Notes: generated from the letters alone by a model not told the origin. Counted from the first letter of the stretch, positions 7,486 through 17,067 are shown. The stretch: 64,000 nt of DNA from Schaalia hyovaginalis (GCF_014208035.1 NZ_JACHMK010000001.1:1364001-1428000), one strand, 5' to 3'. Program-made: numbers and translations.

Positions 7486-8424
7486 TCACAAGCCCGCGAT
7501 CTCGTCGAGCACCGAGCGGATCGGAGCGGGGATCGCCTCACCGGACTCCAGATTCACCTCGAGCTGGCGCAGGGTGCGCGGACCGATGAGCGCCGAGGTC
7601 ACGGCGCTCGAATCACGGACCCACGACAGGGCCAGGTCGAGCGCACTGCGGTCGAGCCCCTCGGCGGCGCGGGCGACGCCCTCGACGAGGGCGCGCGGCC
7701 CCGAACGCAGATGCGGGTCGACGAGCGCGCGCAGATGCGGCGACGCGGCCCTCGAATCCGGGGGAGTGGAGTGCCGGTATTTCCCGGTGAGGACGCCGCC
7801 CGCGAGCGGCGACTGGGCGATGACCCCCATGCCCAAGCGCCGGGCGCGCGTGACGAGCTCCGACGAATCCTTCGCCGTCAAGAGCGAATAGGGGACCTGG
7901 ACGACGGCGGGCCTGACATCTGCGACATCGTCGAGGAGCGTGATCGCCCTGGCCGCATCCCACAGGCCGAAGCCGTTGAGACCGATGTAATGGGCGCGCC
8001 CGGAGCGGTGCGCGGCCTCCAGGGCGCCGAGAGTCTCCTCGAGGGGAACGGCGGGGTCGAAGCTCGCCAGCCACAGATCGACCTCGTCGATGTCGAGCCG
8101 GGCGAGCGCATCGTCAAGGCTGCGGAGCATGTCGCCCCTGGCGCCCGAGGAGGTCCAGCTCCCCGAATCGAGGCGCCTGGAGGCGCCCCTCATCGCAACG
8201 ACCGTCCTGTGGCGCCCCACGCGCGCGAGCGCGGAGCCGAGGACGTCGAGGGCGCGACCGTCACCGTCCAGGGGGGAGACCTCCACGAAGGTCCCGCCCG
8301 CTTCGACGAAACGGGCGAGCATGTCACAGGCTTCAGGCGCTTCGGTGTCCCGCCCCCACGTGAGCGCGCCGAGTCCGACGGCCGACACGCGCAAGCCCGA
8401 TGTCCCGCACTGACGAATCTCCAT
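7486..8424 (-). CDS. Aldo/keto reductase-family protein with all four catalytic residues replaced
   Basis: A 312-residue AKR-fold protein; the start [24 protein letters not shown] and the C-terminal NADPH-site region ([16 protein letters not shown]) are typical of the IolS/YajO branch. The usual catalytic Asp-Tyr-Lys-His set is missing: the FDTADVYG position reads FVEVSPLDG (Asp to Glu, Tyr to Asp), the Lys position reads VVAMRGA (Arg), and the His position reads LWLASFDP (Ser). The frame is intact and the cofactor region looks preserved, so this is probably a folded, NADP-binding but non-canonical protein rather than a pseudogene. It is convergent with the small membrane gene and divergent from uppP. 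Confidence 0.82.
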   Translation of the reverse strand: MEIRQCGTSGLRVSAVGLGALTWGRDTEAPEACDMLARFVEAGGTFVEVSPLDGDGRALDVLGSALARVGRHRTVVAMRGASRRLDSGSWTSSGARGDMLRSLDDALARLDIDEVDLWLASFDPAVPLEETLGALEAAHRSGRAHYIGLNGFGLWDAARAITLLDDVADVRPAVVQVPYSLLTAKDSSELVTRARRLGMGVIAQSPLAGGVLTGKYRHSTPPDSRAASPHLRALVDPHLRSGPRALVEGVARAAEGLDRSALDLALSWVRDSSAVTSALIGPRTLRQLEVNLESGEAIPAPIRSVLDEIAGL

Positions 8425-8430
8425 GCCGCC

Positions 8431-8436
8431 AGCCTA
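8431..8436 (-). promoter_or_regulatory. -10 hexamer TAGGCT (minus strand), likely leaderless promoter of AKR-like gene
   Basis: On the minus strand TAGGCT lies six bases before the ATG at 8424 and there is no Shine-Dalgarno sequence. Confidence 0.5.
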
Positions 8437-8520
8437 CTCGGCCCGAAGGGGCTCGGGCCCGCGTGTCGGGTCCCACACCCGACTTCGACGAAGGAGCGCG
8501 CCCGGGCGCGATGACGGTCA

Positions 8521-8526
8521 TAGGGT
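8521..8526 (+). promoter_or_regulatory. -10 hexamer TAGGGT, likely leaderless promoter of uppP
   Basis: TAGGGT lies seven bases before the ATG at 8534, with no Shine-Dalgarno sequence. Confidence 0.45.
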
Positions 8527-8533
8527 GGCACCC

Positions 8534-9388
8534 ATGACCTGGTTCGACGCGATCCTCCTCGGCCTCATTCAAGGCCTGACGGAATTCCTCCCCATCTCCT
8601 CGTCCGCGCACCTGCGGATCTTCGGCGAACTCTTCGGCTCGAAGGACCCGGGCGCTGCTTTCACGGCGATCACGCAGATCGGCACCGAGACCGCGGTGCT
8701 CATCGTCTTCTGGAAGGACATCGTGAGGATCCTGTCGCGCTGGTGGAGGGCCCTGCCCTTCCACGCCGCTGAATCGCGAATCCCCTCGACTGATCCCGAT
8801 GCGCGCATGGGATGGATGATCATCGTCGGATCACTGCCGATCGGCATCCTCGGCCTCGCCCTGCAGGACTGGATCGACACCAGCTTCCGCAACCTCTGGA
8901 TCACCGTGGCCATGCTCGCCGTCTTCGGCATCCTCCTCGGACTCGCGGACCGCTTCGCCCCGCTCAAGCGCAATCTCGACGAGATGAGCTGGAGGGACGC
9001 GATCCTCTACGGATGCGCACAGGCGATGGCGCTCATCCCCGGCGTGTCCAGATCCGGCGGGACGATCACCATGGGGCGCGCGCTCGGCTACACGCGCGAG
9101 GCCGCCGCCCGCTACTCCTTCCTCCTCGCGATGCCCGCCGTGTTCGCCTCGGGCCTGTACAAGGTCTACAAGGTCGTCGCAGGCGGCGAGCAGATCGCCG
9201 TCGGGCCGACGATCATCGCGACCCTCATCGCCTTCGGCGTCGCCTGGGCCGTCATCATCTGGTTCCTCAAGCTCGTGTCGACGAAGTCGTACAAGCCCTT
9301 CGTCTACTACCGGATCGGACTGGCGCTCCTCGTGGCGATACTCCTGGGCGCGGGGGTCCTCACCGCGACCTCGACGGCCTTCGCCTGA
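8534..9388 (+). CDS. uppP: Undecaprenyl-diphosphatase UppP (BacA)
   Basis: A 284-residue polytopic membrane phosphatase that converts undecaprenyl diphosphate to the monophosphate for cell-wall lipid recycling; overexpression of this family gives bacitracin resistance. Family signatures are [18 protein letters not shown] at residues ~10-27, the catalytic [17 protein letters not shown] at ~171-187, and seven to eight hydrophobic helices. The start was set at the ATG at 8534, which gives the usual [14 protein letters not shown] terminus; upstream in-frame sequence is not conserved-looking. It is divergent from the AKR-like gene and convergent with the nuclease gene. Confidence 0.96.
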   Translation: MTWFDAILLGLIQGLTEFLPISSSAHLRIFGELFGSKDPGAAFTAITQIGTETAVLIVFWKDIVRILSRWWRALPFHAAESRIPSTDPDARMGWMIIVGSLPIGILGLALQDWIDTSFRNLWITVAMLAVFGILLGLADRFAPLKRNLDEMSWRDAILYGCAQAMALIPGVSRSGGTITMGRALGYTREAAARYSFLLAMPAVFASGLYKVYKVVAGGEQIAVGPTIIATLIAFGVAWAVIIWFLKLVSTKSYKPFVYYRIGLALLVAILLGAGVLTATSTAFA

Positions 9389-9425
9389 GGCCTTCGCTGC
9401 GGCCCCGAGCCCCTCGTCCCCGGGC

Positions 9426-10295
9426 TCACGCCCCGCGGGCGACGCGAGTGCGCAGCAGACGCTCGAATCCGCCCTCGGGGGGTTCGGGCGTCCGCCCGTC
9501 GAAGAGCGGGCACAGGGACTGCAGATGGCACCAGGGGCACAGGGGATTGCTCCGGGGGGCGAAATCCCCGCGTTCGGCATCCCTTTCGATCCGTGCCCAC
9601 AGGGCGTCGATCTCCTCGCTGAAGCGCGCGATGTCGGCGGCGGTCGGATCGAAGGTGAGGACCTGCCCGGTCCGCAGATACACCAGCTGAGTCCGCGCGG
9701 GAAGACGCGAGACCAGGGACAGCAGCAGGGCGTAGAAGCGCATCTGGAAGAGCGCTTCATCCTGGAAGCGCGGTGAGGGCGCCTTGCCGGTCTTGTAGTC
9801 GACGACGCGCAGCGCGCCCTCGGCGTTGGAATCGATGCGGTCGATGAATCCGCGCAGTCGCACCCCCGAGGGCGTGACCGCCTCGACGAGCTTCTCACGC
9901 GCCGCGGGGGCCAGCCACTGAGGATTCTCGATCGCGAAGTAGCCGGAGACGAGATCACGGGCGCCGTCGATCCAGGCCGCCAGATCCGCCTCACCCTCGA
10001 AGAGCTCAAGGACGCGGGGGTCCGTCTCGCGGGTCGCCCGCCACTGGGCCTCGAAGAGCTCGAGGGCGGCCTCGGCGCTGCGCTCGGGCGCGGGAAGATC
10101 GAAGAGGCGCTCGAGCACCGAATGGATGAGCGTGCCGAGGGCCGTGTGCCGCGTCGGAGGGTCTTGAATCCGGTCCACGACGTGCAGGCGGTACTGCAGG
10201 GGACAGCGTTCGTATTCCTTCGCGCGTGAGGCGGACAGGGCCGGCCCCTGCAATCCGGCGGTGCGCTTCGTCGAAGCGGATGCGTGCGAGTTCAT
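9426..10295 (-). CDS. RecB-family PD-(D/E)XK nuclease with predicted 4Fe-4S cluster
   Basis: A 289-residue Cas4/AddB-like nuclease. The fold is marked by LSASRAKEYERCPLQYRL, GTLIHSVLERLF, and the catalytic core RGFIDRID...LRVVDYKTGK (Asp, Asp, Lys). Cys31 together with Cys253, Cys256 and Cys262 (LCPWCHLQSLC) forms the iron-sulfur pattern seen in AddB and Cas4. It is divergent from trmI with a short shared promoter region; the same order (recB-like, trmI, arc/mpa) is the usual actinobacterial arrangement. No CRISPR array is near, so a DNA-repair role is more likely than spacer acquisition. Confidence 0.9.
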   Translation of the reverse strand: MNSHASASTKRTAGLQGPALSASRAKEYERCPLQYRLHVVDRIQDPPTRHTALGTLIHSVLERLFDLPAPERSAEAALELFEAQWRATRETDPRVLELFEGEADLAAWIDGARDLVSGYFAIENPQWLAPAAREKLVEAVTPSGVRLRGFIDRIDSNAEGALRVVDYKTGKAPSPRFQDEALFQMRFYALLLSLVSRLPARTQLVYLRTGQVLTFDPTAADIARFSEEIDALWARIERDAERGDFAPRSNPLCPWCHLQSLCPLFDGRTPEPPEGGFERLLRTRVARGA

Positions 10296-10301
10296 GCCCC
10301 C

Positions 10302-10307
10302 ACGCTA
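10302..10307 (-). promoter_or_regulatory. -10 hexamer TAGCGT (minus strand), likely leaderless promoter of RecB-type gene
   Basis: TAGCGT lies six bases before the minus-strand ATG at 10295 with no Shine-Dalgarno sequence. Confidence 0.4.
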
Positions 10308-10361
10308 ACGCCCGCCGCCCTCGTCTGCGGATCTCACACGGGCCGGGATCGACTTCGGCGG

Positions 10362-10367
10362 TAGAAT
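10362..10367 (+). promoter_or_regulatory. -10 hexamer TAGAAT, likely leaderless promoter of trmI-arc operon
   Basis: TAGAAT lies seven bases before the ATG at 10375 with no ribosome binding site. Confidence 0.5.
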
Positions 10368-10374
10368 CGCCGGG

Positions 10375-11418
10375 ATGAACACGACACCCCTGAACGAGTC
10401 CCCTTCGGCGCCCATCGGACAGCAGCGCAGGCGCGGGCCGCTTGCCGAGGGCGATCGGGTGCAGGTGAGGGACCCGAAGGGACGCCTTCACCAGGTGATC
10501 CTGGTGGGAGGGGGCACCTTCCAATCGAATCGCGGATCCTTCAAGCACGATGACGTGATCGGCCTGCCCGACGGCCAGGTGATCGAAACCGAAGAGGGCC
10601 GCCAGTTCCAGATCCTGCGCCCCCTCCTCGTGGACTACACGATGGCGATGCCCCGCGGCGCGGCGGTCGTCTACCCCAAGGACGCGGGGACGATCCTCCA
10701 TATGGCGGACATCTTCCCCGGCGCGAGGGTCGTCGAAGCCGGTGCCGGTTCCGGAGCGCTGTCGATGGCGCTGCTCAACGCCGTGGGGCCCCGGGGGAGC
10801 CTCGTGTCGGTCGAGCGCCGCCAGGACTTCGCCGACATCGCGCGTGCGAACGTGGACCTCTGGTTCGGGGCCGAGCACCCCGCGTGGGACCTGCGCGTCG
10901 GCGACCTCGACGCCGAACTGGAGACGATGGAGGCCGACAGCGTCGACCGCGTCGTGCTGGACATGCTCGCCCCCTGGGAGAACATCGAGGCCGTGGCCCG
11001 CGCGCTCATTCCCGGCGGCGTCCTGTGCTGCTACGTCGCGACGGTGACCCAGCTGTCGCGCCTCACCGAGGACCTGCGCGCCTCGGGCAGATTCACGGAT
11101 CCGGTCGCCTGGGAGGACATGCGGCGCGAATGGCATCTCGACGGCCTCGCGGTCCGCCCCGAGCACCGGATGGTCGCCCATACGGGCTTCCTCCTCATCA
11201 CCCGTTCGCTCGCCCCGGGGATCTCGCCGCAGGCGCGTTCGACGCGTCCGGCGAAGTCCTCGGAGGGCATGGGCGGCCAGTGGGACGGGGAGGCCGGCTG
11301 GTCCGAGCAATCCGTCGGAGTGCGCGTCTCCTCGGAGAAGAAGATCCGCAAGGTGCGCCGCGATGTGACCGCGAAGGCCGACACCTGGGTCGACGGAAGG
11401 GAGGGCGCCAATGAGTGA
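10375..11418 (+). CDS. trmI: tRNA (adenine-N1)-methyltransferase TrmI (m1A58)
   Basis: A 347-residue class I SAM methyltransferase that makes 1-methyladenosine at position 58 of tRNA. An N-terminal beta domain (GPLAEGDRVQVRDPKGRLHQ) precedes the Rossmann core: motif I VVEAGAGSGALSMALL, acidic SAM ribose contact VSVERR, and VVLDMLAPWENIEAVARAL with the catalytic Asp. RPLLVDYTMAMPRGAAVVYPKD is the family signature. The C-terminus is extended by about 60 low-complexity, basic residues. It overlaps arc by eight bases, so the two genes are translationally coupled. Confidence 0.95.
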   Translation: MNTTPLNESPSAPIGQQRRRGPLAEGDRVQVRDPKGRLHQVILVGGGTFQSNRGSFKHDDVIGLPDGQVIETEEGRQFQILRPLLVDYTMAMPRGAAVVYPKDAGTILHMADIFPGARVVEAGAGSGALSMALLNAVGPRGSLVSVERRQDFADIARANVDLWFGAEHPAWDLRVGDLDAELETMEADSVDRVVLDMLAPWENIEAVARALIPGGVLCCYVATVTQLSRLTEDLRASGRFTDPVAWEDMRREWHLDGLAVRPEHRMVAHTGFLLITRSLAPGISPQARSTRPAKSSEGMGGQWDGEAGWSEQSVGVRVSSEKKIRKVRRDVTAKADTWVDGREGANE

Positions 11419-12961
11419 GGACTTCCACGCCACTCGCATCGATGAGCTCCAGCGCCTCGTCGTATCGCTCGAGGAGAAGAACGGCCGCCTCGCCGCCGCC
11501 CTCACGCAGGCCCGCGGGGAGCTCGTGAAGGCCCAGTCGCAACTGCTCGAGGTCAACCGGCCGCCGCTCACACTCGCGATGTTCCTGCGCTCGGACCCGA
11601 GCGCGCGAGAGATCGAGGTCGTGCTGAACGGCCGGCGCATGCGCCTGGCCGCGGCCCCCGGGCTCGACCTCGCCGCACTGTCGTACGGGCAGCTCGTCCG
11701 CGTCGACGACAAGCTCGTCGCCGTCGCCCCCGATCGTTTCGCGCGGACCGGTTCGATGGCGTCCGTCCTCGAACTCGTCGGGCCCGATCGCGTCCTCGTC
11801 GCCTCCCAGGCCGGCCAGGAGCACCTCCTTGTCCTCGCGGGCCCCCTCAGGCACGGGAATCTGCGCCCCGGCGATTCGCTCGTGGTCGACCTGCGCGCCG
11901 GCGTCGCCCTCGAGAAGGTCGTGCGCTCGGATGTCGAGCAGCTCCTCACACCCGAGGTGCCCGACACGACCTATGAGGACATCGGCGGTCTGGACGCGCA
12001 GATCCAGCAGGTCCGCGATGCGATCGAACTCCCGCTCACCCATCCCGAGCTGTACCGCGCCTACGGCTTGCGCCCGCCCAAGGGCATCCTCCTGTACGGG
12101 CCCCCCGGTTCGGGCAAGACCCTCATCGCGAAGGCCGTTGCGAACGCCCTGTCCGCGAAGGGCTCGGGGAAGAGGACCTGCTTCCTGTCGATCAAGGGCC
12201 CCGAACTGCTCAACAAGTTCGTGGGGGAGACCGAGCGCCAGATCCGCGCGATCTTCTCCAGGGCCCGCTCCCTGGCCGCGGGGGACGTTCCGGTCGTCGT
12301 CTTCTTCGATGAGATGGAGGCCCTGTTCCGCACCCGCGGAACCGGCGTCTCCTCCGATGTGGAGACGATGATCGTGCCCCAGCTCCTCGCCGAGATGGAC
12401 GGTGTCGAGGCCCTCGACAACGTCGTCATCATCGGCGCCTCGAACCGCGCGGACATGATCGATCCCGCGGTCCTGCGGCCCGGACGACTGGACGTGCGCA
12501 TCCGCGTGGAGCGCCCCGATCGCGCGGGCGCCCGCGACATCATGGCGAAGCACCTCCGGTCCGGTCTTCCGGTGCGCTCCGACGAGATCGCGCGTACCGG
12601 CTCGGCCTCATCCGCGATCGGGGGGATGATCGACGCCGCGGTCGAGCGCCTGTTCACCGAGGACTCGTCCACCGCCCTCTTCGATGCGAGGCTCGCCTCG
12701 GGCAGGCGCATGCGGATCCACCTGTCCGACGTGGTCTCGGGGGCGATGATCGCCGGAATCGTTGAGCGGGCGAAGAAACTCGCCATCAAGGACTCGCTTT
12801 CGGGCGCGGCCCCCGGGCTCGCGGTCGAGCACGTCCTGGCGGGCGTCGACGAGGAGATGCGCGAATCGATCGAACTGGCGCAGACCTCCTCCCCGGATGA
12901 CTGGGCGCGCACGATCGGCCTGAGGGAAGAGATCGTCTCCATCGCACCGGTGAAGGACTGA
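11411..12961 (+). CDS. arc: AAA ATPase forming ring-shaped complexes (ARC/Mpa) lacking the proteasome-docking tail
   Basis: A 516-residue AAA unfoldase that recognises pupylated proteins. It has an N-terminal coiled coil (~residues 8-50, the Pup-binding part), two OB folds (~55-185), and an AAA module with Walker A GPPGSGKT (~230-237), pore loop LLNKFVGETER, Walker B VVFFDEMEALFRTRG and GASNRADMIDPAVLRPGRLD. In proteasome-bearing relatives the protein continues about 25-30 residues past the DDWAR...I segment and ends in GQYL, which docks into the 20S core. Here it stops at EEIVSIAPVKD, so the docking tail is absent. It is coupled to trmI and lies two bases before dop. Confidence 0.94.
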   Translation: MSEDFHATRIDELQRLVVSLEEKNGRLAAALTQARGELVKAQSQLLEVNRPPLTLAMFLRSDPSAREIEVVLNGRRMRLAAAPGLDLAALSYGQLVRVDDKLVAVAPDRFARTGSMASVLELVGPDRVLVASQAGQEHLLVLAGPLRHGNLRPGDSLVVDLRAGVALEKVVRSDVEQLLTPEVPDTTYEDIGGLDAQIQQVRDAIELPLTHPELYRAYGLRPPKGILLYGPPGSGKTLIAKAVANALSAKGSGKRTCFLSIKGPELLNKFVGETERQIRAIFSRARSLAAGDVPVVVFFDEMEALFRTRGTGVSSDVETMIVPQLLAEMDGVEALDNVVIIGASNRADMIDPAVLRPGRLDVRIRVERPDRAGARDIMAKHLRSGLPVRSDEIARTGSASSAIGGMIDAAVERLFTEDSSTALFDARLASGRRMRIHLSDVVSGAMIAGIVERAKKLAIKDSLSGAAPGLAVEHVLAGVDEEMRESIELAQTSSPDDWARTIGLREEIVSIAPVKD

Positions 12962-12962
12962 C

Positions 12963-14474
12963 ATGAGGATCATCGGAACCGAGACCGAGTACGGCATCTA
13001 CCGCCCGGGGGACCCCTGGGCCAATCCGATCGCCCTGTCCGCGCAGGCGGTCCGCCACTACGCCGAGATCTCCCGGCGGGGAACCGCCGCCGAGGGGGCG
13101 CCGCCGGTGAGATGGGACTACACGGGCGAGGACCCCCTCAACGACCTGCGCGGGATGAGGATGTCGAGGGCGGCGGCCGACCCCTCCCTGCTCACCGACG
13201 ATCCGTACCGCCTCGCGCCCTCGGGGGGCTCGGAGAAGATCGCACGGCCGACGCCGGAGGAACTCGCGCTGCCCGCCCAGACGACCGCGGTCCTCACCAA
13301 CGGCGCGCGGCTCTACGTCGATCACGCCCACCCCGAGTACTCGTCCCCGGAGGCCCTCGGCGCCCTCGACGCCGCGCTGTGGGATCGGGCGGGCGAGGTG
13401 ATCGCCCAGCGCATCATGACCAGGGCCGAGCAGGCCGGCGAGCCCCTCGTCCTCGTCAAGAACAACACCGACGGCAAGGGCGCGGCCTACGGCACCCACG
13501 AGAACTACCTCATGCGCCGCGACGTCGATTTCGACGAGGTCGTGCGCGGCCTCACCCCCTTCTTCGTGACGCGCCCCGTCATCTGCGGGGCCGGCCGCGT
13601 CGGCATCGGCCAGAAGTCGCAGATCCCCGGCTTCCAGATGTCTCAGCGCGCCGACTTCGTCGAGAACGAAGTCGGCTTGGAGACCACCTTCAACCGCCCA
13701 ATCATCAACACCCGCGATGAGCCGCACGCGAATCCCGCTTCGCACCGGCGCCTCCATGTGATCGGCGGCGACGGCAACATGTTCGACGCCTCGATCCTCC
13801 TCAAACTGGGAACGACCTCGCTCGTCCTGTGGGCGATCGAACAGGGCATCGGCCTGCAGTGGGACGCCCTCGTCCTCGACGATCCGGTGGCGGAGACCTG
13901 GAACGTCTCGCATCACCCGGATCTCGACTACCGGCTCTCGACGGCCGGAGGGGGCTCCTACACGGCCGCCGAGCTCCAGCAGGTGATCCTCGACCTCGTC
14001 GTGGAGACCTTCGACCGGCTCGGGCAGACTCCGGACGAGGGCGACCGGGCCGTGCTAGAACTCTGGCAGTCGGTGCTCGATCGCATGCGCGCCGACCTCT
14101 TCTCCGTCGCCGCCGAAGTCGAATGGGTCGGCAAATACGCCCTCCTCGGGCGCCTCAAGGAGCGTTCGGGACTCGAATGGTCCGACCCGCGTCTTCAAGC
14201 GATGGATCTTCAATGGGCCGACCTGCGCCCGGAGAAGTCGCTCGCCCTCAAACTCTCGCGCGCAGGACGGGTGAGGCGCCTCTTCACCGACGAGCAGGTC
14301 GAGGAGGCCGCCGACAAGCCGCCGGCGAACACACGCGCGGCGATCCGAGGAGGGGCCGTCTCCTCGCGGCCCGATCTCGTCAAGGCATCCTGGAGCTCGC
14401 TCGTCGTCGACCCCGGCGCAGGCGACCTGATCCGTTACCCGATCGCGGATCCCTGGGCGGCGGCCCGCCCCTGA
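12963..14474 (+). CDS. dop: Pup deamidase/depupylase Dop
   Basis: A 503-residue carboxylate-amine ligase-like enzyme. Dop deamidates the C-terminal Gln of Pup to Glu and also removes Pup from substrates. The N-terminal beta strand GTETEYGIY carries the ATP/Mg glutamates, the Dop-specific loop rich in charged residues (about 54-85, [18 protein letters not shown]) is present and distinguishes it from PafA, and [32 protein letters not shown] and [10 protein letters not shown] are active-site motifs. It starts directly after arc and precedes pup by 22 bases. Confidence 0.96.
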   Translation: MRIIGTETEYGIYRPGDPWANPIALSAQAVRHYAEISRRGTAAEGAPPVRWDYTGEDPLNDLRGMRMSRAAADPSLLTDDPYRLAPSGGSEKIARPTPEELALPAQTTAVLTNGARLYVDHAHPEYSSPEALGALDAALWDRAGEVIAQRIMTRAEQAGEPLVLVKNNTDGKGAAYGTHENYLMRRDVDFDEVVRGLTPFFVTRPVICGAGRVGIGQKSQIPGFQMSQRADFVENEVGLETTFNRPIINTRDEPHANPASHRRLHVIGGDGNMFDASILLKLGTTSLVLWAIEQGIGLQWDALVLDDPVAETWNVSHHPDLDYRLSTAGGGSYTAAELQQVILDLVVETFDRLGQTPDEGDRAVLELWQSVLDRMRADLFSVAAEVEWVGKYALLGRLKERSGLEWSDPRLQAMDLQWADLRPEKSLALKLSRAGRVRRLFTDEQVEEAADKPPANTRAAIRGGAVSSRPDLVKASWSSLVVDPGAGDLIRYPIADPWAAARP

Positions 14475-14496
14475 CCGCGGATATTCGAAGGAGACA

Positions 14497-14682
14497 ATGA
14501 TGGACATCACCCAGCTCTTCGCACCCTCCGCAGATCCGGACGACCCGGACGGCGTCGAGGCCGCCGGGCGCGTCACGGCGCGCGCCGAGTCGCTCGACGA
14601 CATCCTCGACGAGATCGATTCCGTGCTGGAGACGAACGCCGAGGCCTTCGTCCAGGGATTCGTCCAGAAGGGCGGCCAGTGA
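14497..14682 (+). CDS. pup: Prokaryotic ubiquitin-like protein Pup
   Basis: A 61-residue, acidic, mostly disordered protein modifier ending in Gly-Gly-Gln; the Gln must be deamidated by Dop before PafA joins it to lysines. The helical ARC-binding part is [32 protein letters not shown] in sequence order from residue 30 (given here as the region, with key residues DDILDEID and [11 protein letters not shown]). The ATG at 14497 follows GAAGGAGAC. Only one base separates its stop from the pafA start, so the prcB and prcA genes that usually follow pup are missing. Confidence 0.96.
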   Translation: MMDITQLFAPSADPDDPDGVEAAGRVTARAESLDDILDEIDSVLETNAEAFVQGFVQKGGQ

Positions 14683-14683
14683 G

Positions 14684-16072
14684 GTGAGGCGCCGCGTCGT
14701 CGGAATCGAGACGGAGTACGGGCTGATGGCGGCCCGGGCCGATGGGGGAGCATCCGCGATGGATGCCGAGCACGCCGCTCAGCACCTCTTCCAACCGCTG
14801 CTCCGCGCCGGACGCAGTTCGAACCTGTTCCTCGCGAACGGCGGGCGCCTCTACCTCGACGTGGGCGCGCACCCCGAATACGCGACCGCCGAATGCGACC
14901 GTCTGGAGGACCTGCTCGAGCAGGATCGGGCCGGTGCCGCGATCCTCGCCGAGCTCGCACTGCGGGCCGATGAGTCCTTCGCGGAAGTGGGCGCTCCGGA
15001 GCGTCTTCACCTCTTCCGGAACAATCTCGACGCCGAGGGCAACTCCTGCGGCTGCCACGAGAACTACCTGCTCCATCGGCGCAGGGACTTCCGTCAGGTC
15101 GCCGACGCGCTCATCACCTTCTTCATCACGCGGCAGATCCTCGTCGGCAACGGGAGGATCCGGATCGGGGCCTCGGGGGCCCATCTCGTCTTCTCGCAGC
15201 GCGCCGAGCAGATGTGGGACGCGGTCTCGGCCGCCACGACCCGGTCCCGGCCGATCATCAATACGCGCGATGAGCCCCTGGCGGATTCGGGCTCCTACCG
15301 GCGCATGCACGTCATCGTGGGCGACACGAATGTCGCAGAGCCCACCACCGCGCTCAAGATCGGCGCGACCGAGATGCTCCTCCAGGCGGTCGAAGACGGA
15401 TTGCGCATCGAGGACCTCGCCCTCGCCGACCCGATGCGGGCGATCCGCGAGGTCTCGCTCGACCTCAGCGGCCGCACCGAGGTCGAACTCGCCGACGGCA
15501 GGAGGATGAGCGCGACCGCGATCCAGAAGGAGATCCGGGATCGCGTCCTCGCCTCGCTCGCTCCGGGAAGCCTCGACGAGATGCACGCCTACGTCGCCGA
15601 TCTGTGGGGGCGCGGGATCGCGGCCCTCGAGTCGGGGGACTGGTCCGGCATCGATACCGAGCTCGACATCGCGATCAAGAAGAAGCTCCTCGAGACCTAT
15701 GCGGCGCGCCTGGGCGCGGGCCTGGCGGATGCGCGCATCCGGCGTCTCGACATGTCCTATCACGATATCACGGATGCGGGGATCGTGAAGAAACTGGAGA
15801 AGGCCGGTCTTGTTCGCCGGCTCACGACCGACGAGGGCGTCAGGCACGCGATGACGAGGGCGCCGCTCACGACGCGCGCGCATCTTCGAGGACGGATCGT
15901 CGCCGCGGGAGAGGCCGCGCGGACGGATGTCACGGTCGATTGGGTGCATGCGCGCCTGGACGATCAGTCGACCCCGCCGCTCACCCTGAACGACCCTCTC
16001 GCCAGTGAAGATCCCCGCGTGGACGCCTTCATCGAGAAGATCTCATCATCGGCGCCGGTGCTTCCAGCATGA
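14684..16072 (+). CDS. pafA: Pup-protein ligase PafA
   Basis: A 462-residue ligase that uses ATP to form an isopeptide bond between the C-terminal Glu of deamidated Pup and substrate lysines. Signatures are RRRVVGIETEYGL at the N-terminus, GRSSNLFLANGGRLYLDVGAHPEYAT in two adjacent motifs, FRNNLDAEGNSCGCHENYL and [11 protein letters not shown]. It lacks the Dop-specific loop. The GTG start at 14684 lies one base after the pup stop, with the Shine-Dalgarno sequence inside the end of pup. It overlaps the FKBP gene by four bases. Confidence 0.96.
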   Translation: MRRRVVGIETEYGLMAARADGGASAMDAEHAAQHLFQPLLRAGRSSNLFLANGGRLYLDVGAHPEYATAECDRLEDLLEQDRAGAAILAELALRADESFAEVGAPERLHLFRNNLDAEGNSCGCHENYLLHRRRDFRQVADALITFFITRQILVGNGRIRIGASGAHLVFSQRAEQMWDAVSAATTRSRPIINTRDEPLADSGSYRRMHVIVGDTNVAEPTTALKIGATEMLLQAVEDGLRIEDLALADPMRAIREVSLDLSGRTEVELADGRRMSATAIQKEIRDRVLASLAPGSLDEMHAYVADLWGRGIAALESGDWSGIDTELDIAIKKKLLETYAARLGAGLADARIRRLDMSYHDITDAGIVKKLEKAGLVRRLTTDEGVRHAMTRAPLTTRAHLRGRIVAAGEAARTDVTVDWVHARLDDQSTPPLTLNDPLASEDPRVDAFIEKISSSAPVLPA

Positions 16073-17067
16073 GCGGACCCGGGCTTCCCCCCTCCTTCCC
16101 CTCGCGGCGCACGGCTCAACCCCCTCGCCCGCGCAGGCGCTTCAGGCCGCTCGTACTGCTCGTGGTCCTCGCCGTGACACTGGCGGCCGCGGCGGGCGTC
16201 TGGCGCCTCCTGCCTTCGAGGAACGGCGTCGAAGGGACCCTTCAGGAGCTGATCGGCCCCTTCGACCGCATCTCCGTCTCCGGCCGCGTGGGAGCAACGC
16301 CCGTCGTCGACTTCTTAGGACCGGTCCGGACCTCGGCGGTCAAGGTCCGCGAGCTCATCGCCGGTGACGGCCGCGAGATCGAGCAGGGGACCCCGGTCCT
16401 CCTGTCGATCAGCGCCTTCGACGCAACGACGGGAGAGAACCTGGCCGAATCGGCACGGCCCGATCTCTTCGTGGGCACGGCGACGCCGGAGGAGCTGGGT
16501 GCGGATCTCGCGTCTCTCGTCATCGGCCGAAAGGAGGGGGAGCGCCTCCTCGCGATCCACCCGGTCTCCCAGGAATCGGGGCGGACGGCCAGTGAAGTCG
16601 TGGTCGTCGACATCCTCTGGACGACCGCGAAGGGCGCAGAGGACACCGTCAACGAATTCGGCGCGGTATCGGTGGCGATGAGCCCGACGGGCCCGATCGT
16701 CTCCCACGATGAGAAGGCGCCGGACGGTTTGACGGTTCAGAGCCTCATCGTCGGCGATGGCCCCCAGGTCGGAGTCGACGACTCCATCGTCGCCCAGTAC
16801 CAGGTGGTGGGGTGGACGGACGGCGCGGTCCGCTCGTCGACGTGGCGCACGGGAATGCCGGAGGTCATCGCACTGCCCGAGGCGATGAAGGGACTCGTGC
16901 AGGGGGTGACGGACCGGCGCGTCGGATCGCGTCTGGCGATCACCATCCCCGCGGACTTCGCCTCCGGGGACGACACCCTCATCGTCGTCATCGACATCCT
17001 GGGAACGGAGCCGAGGTCCTCCTCGGATCCTGAGAGCGCGCCCGGCGAGGCCGCGCAGTCGAAGTAG
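16069..17067 (+). CDS. Membrane-anchored FKBP-type peptidyl-prolyl isomerase, two-domain
   Basis: A 332-residue exported or membrane-tethered protein. A basic N-terminus (PRPRRRFRP) is followed by one transmembrane/signal segment LVLLVVLAVTLAAAAGVW. Two FKBP-like modules follow, roughly 55-195 and 200-320; the second carries the more recognisable pattern (VGDGPQVGVDDSIVAQYQVVGWTDG, then LPEAMKGLVQGVTDRRVGSRLAITIPADFASG). The first module is weakly conserved and may be structural. The gene overlaps pafA by four bases; an FKBP gene next to the pupylation locus is common in Actinobacteria. It probably assists folding of secreted proteins. Confidence 0.82.
   Translation: MSGPGLPPSFPSRRTAQPPRPRRRFRPLVLLVVLAVTLAAAAGVWRLLPSRNGVEGTLQELIGPFDRISVSGRVGATPVVDFLGPVRTSAVKVRELIAGDGREIEQGTPVLLSISAFDATTGENLAESARPDLFVGTATPEELGADLASLVIGRKEGERLLAIHPVSQESGRTASEVVVVDILWTTAKGAEDTVNEFGAVSVAMSPTGPIVSHDEKAPDGLTVQSLIVGDGPQVGVDDSIVAQYQVVGWTDGAVRSSTWRTGMPEVIALPEAMKGLVQGVTDRRVGSRLAITIPADFASGDDTLIVVIDILGTEPRSSSDPESAPGEAAQSK

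Noticed and set aside
9407..9427. GAGCCC/GGGCTC hairpin between uppP and the RecB-type gene
   Set aside because: Only six base pairs, no T-tract, and it runs into the coding end of the nuclease gene.
9426..10295. Cas4 of a CRISPR system
   Set aside because: The Cys/nuclease pattern fits, but there is no repeat array or cas gene in the window and the recB-like/trmI order is a standard actinobacterial arrangement.
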